From Gnetum montanum (lineage: Eukaryota; Streptophyta; Gnetopsida; Gnetales; Gnetaceae), in assembly GCA_015680685.1 (NCBI GenBank), contig MNCI01008651.1, positions 718,000 to 781,999 on the forward strand: a stretch of 64,000 bases of DNA. The letters run 5' to 3'. This document shows positions 43,705-54,639 of the stretch, piece by piece. Numbering within the stretch: position 1 is the stretch's first letter; every line of letters starts with the position of its first letter. Made by a program: the position numbers and the translations under genes. Below the pieces are notes generated by a model, which saw only the letters and a list, made by a program, of their open reading frames with translations, did no database searches and was not told where the DNA came from.

Positions 43705-44577
43705 TGATGAACTATATTTTATCTAGCTTGAATATTAGATATTTGATATTGAAGCCTTGATATCGAGGCCCAAGAAACAATGTTGGATATCTGATATCGT
43801 GGCATGTGTGCCAACCTATAAATATAGCATTTAGATGCAAGGTTTGGGCATAGGTTAATTAGTTAATAGAATAGCCAAACTCTTGTAGTTTTACTTCATA
43901 GTCTTAGAGAATAGTCAGTGAGTGCCTATAGTGTGGATCTTAGTCAGTTGTACGACATCTTATTCAAGTAGCAATGAACTTGGACACATTCCATGAATGA
44001 CAATAAGATTAAGATTGATTCTTATTCATTACAGCACTTTGAATTAGATTAGATTTACTTTCCATGCAATTTACTTTTCATGTACTTAGTTAATATTTAT
44101 AGTTTCATGCATATTAATGAATTGGCAAAATGAGTGCAACCAATTTTGAGTCTAGACACATATTCGCTTGGTAAACCCAGCAACATTATTGTTTGGTTCA
44201 CCCATTAGCATAGTTCTTGGTAATTCTAGTAGTGGATATGTGGATTTAGGATGTGTATGACAAGCTGGGAATGGACACTCATTACCTGTAGGCTAGCTTA
44301 GACTTTACTTTCCATTGTTAATTAGATTAAATAATTAGTTTCTTTATTATCCTTAGGAGTAGCATAAGGCCATAATAACATCAATTATCATATGCCTCAC
44401 TTTGGACTAAACCATACATAACAAAGCTACCACTAGTCTAAGTGGGAAGACAATGAACTATGATCAAGACATAACGATCTAGATGTACAACTAGTCCCAT
44501 CCTTGGAGTTTGATCAAATTGTTTATGAATGCTTGTGATTCATATGGTTGGGCGTAGGGGTACCTTGTCGCTCATCA
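43705..44577 (+). repeat. 3' LTR of element D
   Basis: 873 bp, TGATGAACT to CTCATCA, aligned with 37337-38208. The U3 palindrome is worn (AATATTAGATATTTGATATT). TATA is at 43817-43824. It is followed by the duplication ACTAT at 44578-44582. Confidence 0.9.
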
Positions 44578-45587
44578 ACTATCTAAACCATTAGTTAAGC
44601 AACTAAGACAAAATGAAAAGAAAAGAACTCACAAGATTTAAATAAAGTAGCTGAATTGATGATGTAATTAAAAACCATTCTTATCAGTAATCTTCAATAC
44701 TTCTTCTAAGTTCCTCCCCCATCCTTTTTTTTATTCTACCCTTGAAGCTCTTTTATAGTGGCTTCATGGTAGTTACAAACATTATGGAAGATTAAGGGTA
44801 GTTACAACCACCATAGGAGTTAGTTATAACTACCATAGAGATCAAAAAGGTATAGTTACCAAGTGTCCTATTTAGTAGTTACAACATCATGGGAAATTAA
44901 AAATTACTTACAACCACCATGGTAGTTAGTTATAACTACCATAGATATTAAAATCTATAATTGACATGTGTCCTATTGATATAGGATGTTTAATAACTAT
45001 CCCATGGATTCCCTTTCTCCTTTAATAATAGCTCTTTTCTTATTTTTCTTATTTTTTAAATTCTTTATGAAGTCTATCTTTATACAATATTTGTCCAATA
45101 CCTTGAATAAATCTTTTAACATAATAAAGCTTTCAATAAGTAAAAAAAAATTCCTTTACTTTAAAAGAAAGCATATCATTATTCATGTCATCATTGATTA
45201 CCCTATTCCAAGGAGGAAATGGCAAGCTATCCAATGAAGATGGTGGATAGGGCAACTTTGGCATATTGTAAGTATTCAATTCTTTGCATCAGCTACTTGC
45301 ACTTGATGCTCTCTACCATGAGCTTGCTTGTGCTCTGTGGCTTTGCATCATAAAACCTCTCAAGCAGTGCTTGCTAAAAATCCATCATCATCATCTCATG
45401 GGCACAATATTTCATCAACATTGGCATACCATCACCAAGATGTGGTGTCACCACTTGCCAATACACTACCCTACTTATTGACATATCATACACCACCTCC
45501 ACCTATGGCCACAGCATTGATCTTACCATAGTAAGCCTAATGTAATCCATCCTACTCATACTCATAGAAAGATAGTTCTCCTCGTAT

Positions 45588-46695
45588 GTTGTGCTCAGAT
45601 AATTTTTCTTGGACTGCAACATCTACTATTTTGTAGGTAAGTAGGACTAAAGGTAAAATCCACATGCTATTCAATAAATAGCATCTCGTGAATGTACTCC
45701 ATGCATAGGTTCTTGGCTTGCTCAACAATCTCCATGATCATCGTCTGCAAACTTGCAAATAAAGTTAGGTACATGCTACAGTGTGTAGCCACCATGTGTT
45801 GGACCAACCTCTCCAAGTACTTCCATGATGCCTGAAGAAGCTCCTCTACCACCAATGTCAGGCTTTCAATTAAACCATTCAATATGCTATGAAACACTAC
45901 ATGTAGTAGAAAATTTGGGAGCCCATCACCTATGACAGAGTTTTGGAAGAATTCATCATCCATCTTGGCCTCAATAGTTCTTTTTGTAGCAAGTCAAGAA
46001 AGTTCTATTTCAGAATGGAGCCAATTTCCTTGGATATCTAGTAAGGCCTCTTCATGCTATAGTCCATGTGGTTCTGCTACCATCTTCAAAATTTTAGGAG
46101 AAGAATCAAGTTGCAAAAAAAAAAAGAAAAAGAAAAAGGAAGGAAGCCCATGTCTGGGTTTTTTTTTGTTTTTTGTTTAATAATAACCATGTTTACCAAG
46201 GTAGGGTTTCAAGAATCATGGACAATGGGTGTTTCATACAGATTAACAACTTGGATGGCCTAGAGAGCCTACTCCAAGTTTCCCACATGACTACAACCAA
46301 GAATTGTTTGAAACTCAATCAAACTCTATGGGTTAGGCTCATTTCCAACTAAAATAGGACTTTGTCCATGGATGACTTGCATAATCCCAACTTTGCAACT
46401 GGAAACCATAATTCTAATTCCAATCCCAATAAGGGAATAATTTGGCACTTTAATTTTTTATTCCAAGAAGGTCTTAGTATCATTTTATTTAACAGTGAAT
46501 AACTTCTAGAAAATCCATATTAGCCCATCAATGTACCAAAAATGCTTGACCTCTATTTTAGAAAATCATCCTTTTTCAAATACTTGTAAGTATTTTTGAT
46601 GATGATTGCCACAAAGTACGAATTGATTTCTTATGTTACAATCTTCTTCCAAACACTCATTAGCCCATAACCTTAAAGCTGCATGTTTGCTTTTA
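45588..46695. other. 1.1-kb segment present only in the right LTR of G
   Basis: The left LTR runs from 'GATAGTTCTGCTCATAC' (near 33369) directly to 'TTTTCCACCATACATTG'; the right LTR has about 1.1 kb between those words. The segment includes a dynamin-like coding fragment on the minus strand (45600-46060) and an A/G-rich run at 46114-46143. I see no terminal repeats or duplication, so insertion in this copy and deletion from the other are both possible. Confidence 0.6.
45600..46060 (-). pseudogene. Dynamin-related GTPase stalk-region fragment
   Basis: The minus strand from about 46050 reads 'EEALLDIQGNWLHSEIELS', a stop, then an open 98-codon stretch (45963-45667) with 'DGLPNFLLHVVFHSILNGLI', 'LLQASWKYLERLVQHMV', 'HCSMYLTLFASLQTMIMEI' and 'AKNLCMEYIHEMLFIE'. 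After a stop comes 'HVDFTFSPTYL'. The order LPNFL, then F-x-x-IL, then a W-x-YLE helix, then a C-terminal 'IE..DFT..PTY' motif matches the stalk/effector part of plant DRP4/Mx-like dynamin-related proteins. The GTPase domain is absent. Stops at two positions and isolation from any promoter indicate a dead captured exon. Confidence 0.5.
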
Positions 46696-46860
46696 AATTT
46701 TCCACCATACATTGTTTTAAAAATTCAATGTAAAATGTTTGGATGTTATAGGTAGATCATATTTCTCTCTCTTAAATCAACATAGAATGGATGATAAATA
46801 GAATCCCCCTTTAGTCATAAAGCCTACTTCATTAAATGTCCTAAATATGCCAACACATAG

Positions 46861-46965
46861 TCTCAGTCAACTAAGCAACATCGACATATTAATTTTAATG
46901 AAGCTACATTAATGCATCAACATGGACTAAGCCTTTTTTTGAAATTGTAGTTTTATTGTTCATCA
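46861..46965 (-). repeat. 3' LTR of element C, right part
   Basis: This is the start of U3 in element sense, beginning after the polypurine tract (TAACCCCCATGA in plus sense, 46966-46977). Words such as 'CATCGACATATTAAT' and 'GCATCAACATGGACTAAGCC' resemble the B-type U3. It ends CATCA at 46965. Confidence 0.7.
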
Positions 46966-47021
46966 TAACCCCCATGAGTGACTAAAAACTTGTCCTTAAG
47001 TTATAGAAAATGGATGAAGTT
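46966..47021 (-). other. Element C 3' end with polypurine tract
   Basis: 56 bp of C interior: the polypurine tract and the shared 'GACTAAAAACTTGTCCTTAAG' (minus-sense equivalent of the CTTGAGGATGAGTTTTTAG word). Element B is inserted at its end; AAGTT at 47017-47021 is B's target-site duplication, and C resumes at 60396. Confidence 0.8.
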
Positions 47022-47943
47022 TGATGAGTGGCGAGGTACCCCTACACCCAACCATATGAATCACAAAGCATTCACACATGATTCGGCTGAATTCCACGAA
47101 CTTTATCATTTCTAGTGAACTAGTCCTTTAGGAAGTGAATCTTGCCTTAGGGTTAATTATTGTATTCCAAATTACACTTGTGATAGACATTGGTATGGTT
47201 AAGTATAACCGAGGCATCCGATTTTATCATTTTGTGTTTTATAGTTTGGTGCTCAAAACATAGCTAAAAGGAATTTGATTAACTAATCTAAATTAATTAA
47301 TTAAATAGCATTTAAATAATCCTAACATAAGCATTTGATCCTACTTTCTGTACATGTCTTGAACCTACGTATCCACTGTTGGGTGACCAATCACTATGCT
47401 ACTGGGCGTACCAAGCAATAACACTACTGGGATTACCAAGTGAATATGTGTTACACTCAAAGTGGTCATACTTATGTGTGTAATCTATCTCACTTAATTA
47501 CCTCATTAATGTAATAACTATAAAATATTTAATAACTAATTGGAAACATTTAATAAATAATTGAAAACATGAAATGCACACATGAAATAGCTAATCTATC
47601 CAAAGTGTTGCAAGGTTTATTAGAAAGCTCATATTTTTTGCTGCACATACTATCGTGCTCAGGTACAACAATGCTTGAATAAAGATTTGTACACTCAGTG
47701 ACTCCTACTATGGGCACTCGAGGGAAAAATTCTAACTTTCAAATGAAAAAACTGTAAGAGCTTCATTGCAACTACAATCTCTCATTACCATAAATGTAGC
47801 TACAGATGTGTATTTATAGCTGAAAACCAACACTACATCAACAGGGCCTTGTCGACACATGGTAAGATGCATTGACTAGGCCTAGTTAATGAGGCCATGC
47901 TGATGAGGCCTCATCAACGTAGCCAACTAAATGCAACTCATCA
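47022..47943 (-). repeat. 3' LTR of element B
   Basis: 922 bp. Element-sense U3 begins TGATGAGTTGC and has GATGAGGCCTCATC-type palindromes, including the 16-bp perfect TGATGAGGCCTCATCA at 47901-47916. The TATA box on the minus strand is within TATTTATAGC at 47811-47820. U5 contains ACTGGG..ACCAAG words (47395-47440), the family U5 repeat. The polypurine tract TAGCCCCATGACC (plus sense) abuts at 47944. Confidence 0.9.
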
Positions 47944-48189
47944 TAGCCCCATGACCAAATGAAAACTCATCCTCAAGTTCTTTTACAAAATTGGAAATGT
48001 ATGGATTATTAACTAACTTTTCTTTAAACAAAACAAACTAACTGAGTTGACAAAAAATGGAGTGCTCTAGTGTATGGATCAACATATTACAAAGAATCAT
48101 AGTGTTTAGGATACAAAATTGAACACCATGATATAACTATTTAAAACTAGATAGCACATTCCTTGATGGTGTGAAGCTAATGAAGAAGA

Positions 48190-50988
48190 TCAGATGGTCC
48201 TAGGCAGTGGTGGCTCCTGAGGCTTTGAGGGGCCTTCACCAGCTTCACGCAAGGGTGATGGTTGAGTTGGCTACAACTGTCCTATTGCTATTGTGACTTT
48301 AGGCAAGATGCAGAAAGCATCTAGTAGTGCTTTCATTTTCTCCTCCTTACTCTTGGGATCATGCACCATCCATGCAGCTTCACCAATGTGGGTTGGAATG
48401 GGCACATCCCAAGGACACGTGATTGTTAAAAATAGCTCCTTAGTGTTGATGAACTAGGTAGAAAACTATTTGCATTCAATGTCAAATGTCCTAACTGTGT
48501 CTCTCAGCTTTTGATGGTCATTAATTCATTTGGCTAGGTTCTCAATGATTGATCTTTGATCTCTGAATCATGCTCCAAGAACTTCAAGTTTAGCATTTGT
48601 AGTCTCAAGCTTCTACTTGGTGTCTTTGTCATGCTTGAACTCTACCTCAGATAATAGATACGAGCTAGCCACATGTTTTTCCAACTCTAACCATGGTTGT
48701 CTGACACTTAGCATTACTAGGTTTGCATATTGGAGATTGGCCAACTCCATATATTCTATCATTTCTTCAATTTGCAACTCCTTTAAGCAGATTTCTACTT
48801 TGTTGTAGGTGTCAATCCCATCGACGATGGGCTACCACATTTCTCTTCCTTGTTGGAGTTGCCAAAGGGCTTCATTTAGTTTCACCTTCATCATTTGAAT
48901 GTGTTTCTTATTAACTTCCTTTTGTAAGCCAACCTAGTCTTTGTAGTGATTCTTCACTTTTTTAAATTTAAGGGCCTCATTCTTCCAGGTAGTGATTTCG
49001 ATGGTAGAATTCTGGTGCAAGGTGCGTACTTCCTCCATTGACAGATTTCAATTTTCTATAGCCAATTTCCTTAGTTCAGTGTTCACTTTAGCAAGCTGCT
49101 CCTATTGTGGATGAATAAATTCTTGCATTTGGTCCTTCTGAGCATCAACATTTCATAGGTGATAATTCTATGCAGTCAAGGTTTTATTCTCCTAGTGTAT
49201 CTGGTTCAAGTCCTTCTATATTGAATACATCTTGGCTTCAACTATGGATTAGTTGAAGAGGGCCATAACTACCTCCTCCTCAGCCTTTTGTAATCGTTCT
49301 TGAAGCTATTTGAAAGCTTCATCTCTTGTTACTACTAGGCTAAGAATTGCAGGATCCATAAGTCAGGCACATAGTTCGGCAACCTCCATGGCCAAGCATT
49401 GATTTTTTTCTTGAGCCATTTCAAGTTGCCCCTCCAAAATAATGCATTTGCCTCTTGTGTTTAGTAGCTCTGATTGTGTCATAGTGATGTCTTCCAGAAG
49501 ATCAAAGATGTTTGGAGTTAGTTGTCCAGTTTCCACTAATCATTCTAGCAACTTTTCATGCTGGGCTGCATTTAACTTCCTACTGACCATGCCTGTGGAT
49601 GTCTACACATCTTGAAGTGTAGATACATCTAGTACAGACATTACGGGTGCATTTAATGCTTCAGCAAGATGGTCAGCAACTACTTCAATTGTTGTTTCCT
49701 ACCCTTGGTGCTGCATCACCAAGACAGTTGCTCCTTTACCTTTCTCCAACGACATCGAGAAAGTGGTAGCATTTCCAGAGATTTATAGGAGTAGATGGTG
49801 TTGCGATAATGACACCATCACCTCTCAAGTGGTGGGATCTAACCTTGCAAGTAGCTGCATTCATTGGATAGAGAAAATTGGACCACCCCTCTCCATATGG
49901 CTAACTATTTAGGCCACTTCATTAAGATGACTCATTGCTGGCCGATACACAGATGGATCTATCCCACTTGTTTCTGCATGTTTCTCTTGTTTGCTTAAGA
50001 GCTATTCTCAGATTTTGCATAGACATTCAATGGCTATGCAAGCCTTCGGTGTTGTTTCCTAAGTGGGTGGTGGTGGCGACTGTTCCTCTTCTTGGGTCAT
50101 TGCTAGCACTTTATGTTTCATGATTTTTGACCATGAGGCCAAAGGAGCATGCTTGATGGTATCATTGGAGTAGAAAATGATGCCTTCCCTTTTGCAAAGT
50201 TTTTGGATGAGGCATGGAAAGGGCAGAGTCTTCCTTCCATATTCGTTTTCCTTGATCTCTAAGTAGATTAGCTATGGAAGGTTGATGGAAAATTTTTTAC
50301 TTAGAGTGATGCATTCTTGGATAGAGAAGGTGGTTACCTTGCTTGGCCTCATCATTAGATTGAGGTGATAGGCCATGATTTTGAAATAAATTTTCTTTGT
50401 TGGTATGAGTGCACCATACTCCTTATAGTCAACCCCATAGCATCGCTGGATCCACTCCCTCTTGGCCTCAAGATTCCCTTTCATGGATAGTTTTGTTAGC
50501 TATGTTTCATTATCAGGCAACCCAAGTGCCTATGTGATAGCTTTTGCTGAGTAGGACACTTGAATGTCCTTGATTTTGATAATGGACCCCAGCCTTCACC
50601 TACTCCAAAAGAGATATGTCTCTCCCATGTACCATTTCACATTGGATGTGATTACTGGCCACATGGGAGAAGCTTGCAGCTAAGTCTTTACATCTTTTGG
50701 AGCTTTTTTTAGAAATGGCTTGAAGTTGATCTTTTGAAGAACTGATTGTTGAATTTCTCGAGACCTGATGATGTTTAGGTAGGCTTGAGTCAAAGTGGCC
50801 TTAAGTCTTGGTGTAGGTCTAGGTACTTCTCCTCATTGTGATTGTTCTATAGGCACTTATTCTTCTGGAATCTATTAGAAAAATTCCACTTAGGCTCCTC
50901 ATGAAGAGGTCTTGTTGCATGGGTTGCCTCTGGTAGTTCTTACCCTTGTTCTTGTTGGCCCCTTCCATCTCTAGACTGCTTGTCCCAT
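48190..50988 (-). pseudogene. Large 3' ORF of element B: plant-transposon-type domain plus coiled coil
   Basis: A single minus-strand frame, interrupted only by stop codons (mostly TAG, a few TAA/TGA), can be followed from about 51000 to the TGA at 48190-48192, about 930 codons. The ATG at 50988 is the first in this frame; another ATG at 51035 is in a different frame. Residues about 95-280 resemble the 'putative plant transposon protein' family: 'VSYSAKAIT', 'ALGLPDNET', 'EYGALIPTKKIYFKIMAYHL' and, diagnostic, 'LPFPCLIQKLCKREGI'. Residues about 450-860 are rich in Glu/Lys/Gln/Leu in heptad-like order ('LLNTRGKCIILEGQLEMAQE', 'QERLQKAEEEVVMALF'). A Pro-rich tail ends it. It sits where Athila elements carry an env-like ORF, but I see no membrane segment. 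The function is unknown. Confidence 0.7.
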
Positions 50989-50989
50989 G

Positions 50990-53229
50990 ATTGCGAGGGT
51001 TCTCCTTCTTGTGGGCATTTTTGTTTTGGTGTCATCTATAATCACAATGAGACCATGGATTAGCAATAATTGTGTAACCTTAAAGTAATTGGGATACCCT
51101 TATCTCTTAAGGATAGTTACACTTTGGCTAAGATGTGATTATGACTAATTTAATTAATCCAATTATTATTTATTTATGTATTATCATTAATAAATCATCT
51201 CAAAGGTTGTTGGAAGGGTTAACTATAAAAAAAGTTGATGTTTATATGTTGTTAAAGTTATTAACCCTTTGGGGAGTTAGAAAAATTTCCAAAAAATTTC
51301 ATCAATTTTTCATCAGAAACCTTAAGGTTTGCAGTTGCCATGATAAAGATCTTACCTTTGGTAAGTGCAGGATGAAAAAATGAAGTGATTTGGATAAACA
51401 ATTGGGAAGTTATGAGCTTTGGAATGTTTTGGGCTTTGAAAAATTGCAAAACTCCCCATGTGTTATGAGCAAATGACAAAAAATTCCTAAGTGCTAGGTA
51501 TTATATATAGGATGTAAGCACTACATTAACAAGGCCTCGTCAATGCGGTCAGTTGCATCAATGAGGCCTTGTCGATGTAGCTATTGACCATTGTTGACTA
51601 CCATTGACATTGGTCAAACTTTCAAAATACAAGAAATTTTTAGATGAAATTAGGGTCAAATGAAAGCTCAAAAGATCAAGAATAGTATGAAAACATGAGA
51701 AGAGGGTGTTGAAGCTCATAAATTTGAAAAAATGGAGAAAAATTGATTTAGTGGATGAATGAAGTAAAAGGTTAAGGAGCACTAAGTAGAATACTCAATA
51801 GGATATGCAAAAGATAAGATTGTAATGATGTCAAAGGTAAGGAACCTTAATTAACCAGACCAAGAGCTATGTACGTGGGTCCTACCCATAGTAGGCACAT
51901 GTCCTTTTTGCCCTTACATAACCTCAACTAAGGAGTCCATGGGCCCCATAGTCAATTTAATGATCATGAAAAGTTAAGGACCAACTTGAAAGAATCTACT
52001 CAAGAATACCAACACATTAGACTAAGACATAGAGCATAACATAGAACACAGTAGTGAGGTGAGTTATGGTAGCATGGATGGATGACAGAAAAGGTGAAAT
52101 GAAGTTTTGAATTGAGGCCACAAGAAGTTCCTTGTGGAATTTGTGTTTAAAATGACCCGAGAAGATCCATCCTTGGTCCAAACCAAAACCATCCTTTTTC
52201 AGTGACATCGCATTGCCACTCGAAGATCGATCCACTTACTCAAGACACAAGAGTGCTTCCACAAGACAACTACCATTCCACAAAGAGAAGAAAAGAGAAG
52301 TAGGAAGTGAGAGAGAGGGCCTTAGTTAGAGGAGGCCTTTAAGCATAGTTGCACGTCATTCGAGTTCCATAACCATTGCTTATAGTCCATTTATTTGTCC
52401 AAGGGTTGTGCTTTGAATTTCCATAGTTTTTTTTCTTTTTTCTTTTGAAATGGGAACTATATCATGCAAGGACTTATTTGTGTCTACGGGGTGTGCTTTG
52501 AATTCCCATGGTTTTTTCTTTTTCTTTTTTGGATGGGAACCACACCATGCAAAGACTTATTTAACTTCCTATTAGTGGTTGGCATGGAACGATAAGAAGT
52601 CTATGAAAAACACTCAAGCACTCAAGTAAGTAGAAGAGTACAAAGAGTATTGAGTTCCCTTGAAGTCACACTCTTTTCAAACCTTTTGAATCCTTCCTAA
52701 TTCTGCAACTACCAAGGTCACTAATTAATTAAAAGTTTCTTTAATGGAAGGTATCTCAAATTCCTAGAACAAGGAAAACTATAGAGTTCATTGGATGGGT
52801 AGATGATGTGGACTGACTGCTCGTTCCATGAAAATAAATCATGTCAAATTCATCAGACATCAAAATTCTAAAATAGAAACTAGGCATCGACAATCACAAC
52901 ATTAAGCACAAACCATCATTAGTAAACACCAACAACGACACTGTGTCTTGTGACAATAAAGTAGTTTTGTTAGGAAAAATAAGAAAATATCACACTTAAA
53001 TCAAAACAAAACAAAGTAAAATATATAAGAAAATGTAAAATAGTCAAGAAGGCTCAAAGGTACTAATGATGGTGTAAAATTTGAAAAATTTGAAAAATTA
53101 AGAATTTGTAAAATAAATAATTTTGTAAAATCAAAAATGTGGAAAACCAAAAGTAGAAAAAACTGAGAGGCCATGTTGATGGTTAGCATAGGTGGCCATC
53201 TCCCCCACGACTAAGTTTGAAGGAGGAGA
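50990..53229 (-). other. B non-coding spacer with T-rich tract and internal polypurine-like motif
   Basis: In element sense the motif AGTCGTGGGGGAGATGG (53196-53212) is followed by 'CCACCTATGCTAACCATCA' and a T-rich tract (53160 down to about 52975). The stretch 51570-53230 aligns by eye with A 21900-23150, including 'GGGCCTTAGTTAGAGG', 'TCCATAACCA.TGCTT.TAG' and 'GGGTGTGCTTTGAATTC'. The short frames here are not shared between A and B and were left out. Confidence 0.6.
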
Positions 53230-53369
53230 TATGAAAAATAGAATGTGGTTGTCCATCTATTGAGGCGGTATTTACATTGGCCTATCTTGGTTCTAGGAAA
53301 GGCTTTACTTGTTGGATGTTGATCAATTGCTTTTTATTTGGGCTTTCAGGTTTGTAGATCATCATGGCC

Positions 53370-54470
53370 CCAAAGGGAAAGGTTTGATCAATTATATAAG
53401 GTCCCTCCTACAATGTTTGGAATTTTTCCTTTTGGGGTACATGTGTAGGGTTCCAGTAGAGGACCTTATCTCCTGGTTGTATTTTTACTTTCCTTATTTT
53501 GAGGTCATGATATTGCTTGCTGAATGCCTTGTTCATCTCATTCAAGGATAGGACCACTAATCAATTTTCATCTAGCACATTTAGGATGATTAATCTTTTT
53601 TTTTTTGTGCTAGACTTAGGTTAAGGTTTAGATAATAGGTTGTTGAGAGTGTACAAAGCTTGAATTGAATCAGAAGCATTAGAAGTTTTCTGTACACTAA
53701 CTTGTAGGGAGAATAGCCAATAGAAAGTTTCCAAGTTGAATAATAAGCTCAGAGAGCATCATTAAGTTTTTCACTCCAATCCTTCCTATATTTTCTAATG
53801 GTACGTGTTAATATTTTTTTGATCTCTTAGTTGGTTACCTTTGCTTGACCATTGGCTTGGGGGTGGTAAGGTGTTATGAATTTATGTTCAACCCCCAAGC
53901 GTTGCATTAATTTTCTAAAAGTGGCACCTATGAAATGAGTTTCATTATTAGAAATTAGTGAACGTGGCAACCCAAACCTATTTACAATATGTTGTTATAT
54001 AAATCTAGTAGCAGTGGATGATGTACAATTAGTAACAACTGCTACTTTTGTCCACTTTGTGCAGTAGTTAACAACTACTATAATATATGCCTTTCCATTG
54101 GACATGAGTGTGATGTGACCCATGAAGTCAATGCATTATATGTCAAAAGGTTCCAGTGGTTGGATCCACTATTGAGGACCTTCCATGCAAGTGATCATCC
54201 CCCCGTCTCATTGACAACATTCACAAGACTTGATGAAATGGTGGATGTTCCTAAAGATTATAGGCCAATAGTATCCTACCATCAATATTTTTATGGTCAT
54301 GCATCTCCCTACATAATGGCCTTTGCAAGGCCCTTCATGAGCAACCTAGAGAATGCATAGTTGATCTTTATTTGGGACACACCAATGAATTAGGCTATTG
54401 GCACACACCCTGTAGAGGTGTTCATTGATTTTCATGAAGTATTTGACCCGATGAAGGAATTGTTGTTTCT
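53370..54470 (-). pseudogene. Integrase of element B (Athila-like)
   Basis: The zinc-binding part reads 'VAHEGPCKGHYVGR' and, about 30 residues on, 'CECC'. The core has 'CIDFMGHITLMSNGKAYIIV', with the first Asp kept. 'NRFGLPRSLISNNETHFIGA' has the second catalytic Asp replaced by Asn (AAT at 53947-53949). 'YHPQANGQAKVTN' has the catalytic Glu replaced by Lys (AAG at 53839-53841). The C-terminal domain ends with 'PGDKVLYWNPTHVPQKEKFQ' and 'GPYIID'. Stops occur at several points. The family is clear; catalysis is impossible as read. Confidence 0.88.
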
Positions 54471-54639
54471 TTCTAAAATCCAAGTCTTATGGCATCTCTT
54501 GAGTGAGAAGATATGTGAGGATGCCATTATATCATGTTACTTTTGTAGGCGTTTGTTCACTGATTGCTCCTGTAAAGAGGAGTTTGTTTGGAAATCGATT
54601 AGAGAGCGGGCCCTCCTCCTCTTTAGTATCCTATCTTAA

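Larger units (their letters stand above)
37337..44577 (+). mobile_element. Element D: gag-protease LTR element, inserted in G
   Basis: 7,241 bp on the plus strand with exact target-site duplications ACTAT at 37332-37336 and 44578-44582. LTRs are 37337-38208 and 43705-44577. Order: 5' LTR, primer-binding site at 38209, gag from 38339, zinc-knuckle region, solo LTR S (40316-41255), protease tail, internal polypurine-like motif and T-rich tract, 3' polypurine tract 43691-43704, 3' LTR. Roughly 450 bp of the protease core seen in E is missing here. No RT or integrase is present. Confidence 0.9.
31366..46855 (-). mobile_element. Element G: LTR element with gag, protease and half an RNase H
   Basis: Two long direct repeats, each beginning TGTTGG and ending CCAACA, are 31366-33539 and 36356-46855, the second interrupted by element D (37337-44577). 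The flanks CATAA (31361-31365) and CATAG (46856-46860) form a target-site duplication with one mismatch. A purine-rich tract on the minus strand at 33540-33556 (GAAAGGGGGCAAG in that sense) marks the 3' LTR as the left one, giving minus orientation. The 2.8-kb interior encodes gag, a protease and the first half of an archaeal-type RNase H. RT and integrase are absent. It is inserted in C's LTR. Confidence 0.8.
44583..46855 (-). repeat. 5' LTR of element G, second part
   Basis: It resumes the G LTR after D and aligns with 32354-33539, except for an extra segment at about 45588-46695. It ends ATGCCAACA at 46855. Element G as a whole is thus intact apart from D and the extra segment. Confidence 0.8.

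Noticed and set aside
46114-46143. A-rich run as a poly(A) tail of a processed dynamin retrocopy
   Set aside because: The dynamin-like fragment is on the minus strand and its 3' end is at about 45600, so this run is on the wrong side and strand.
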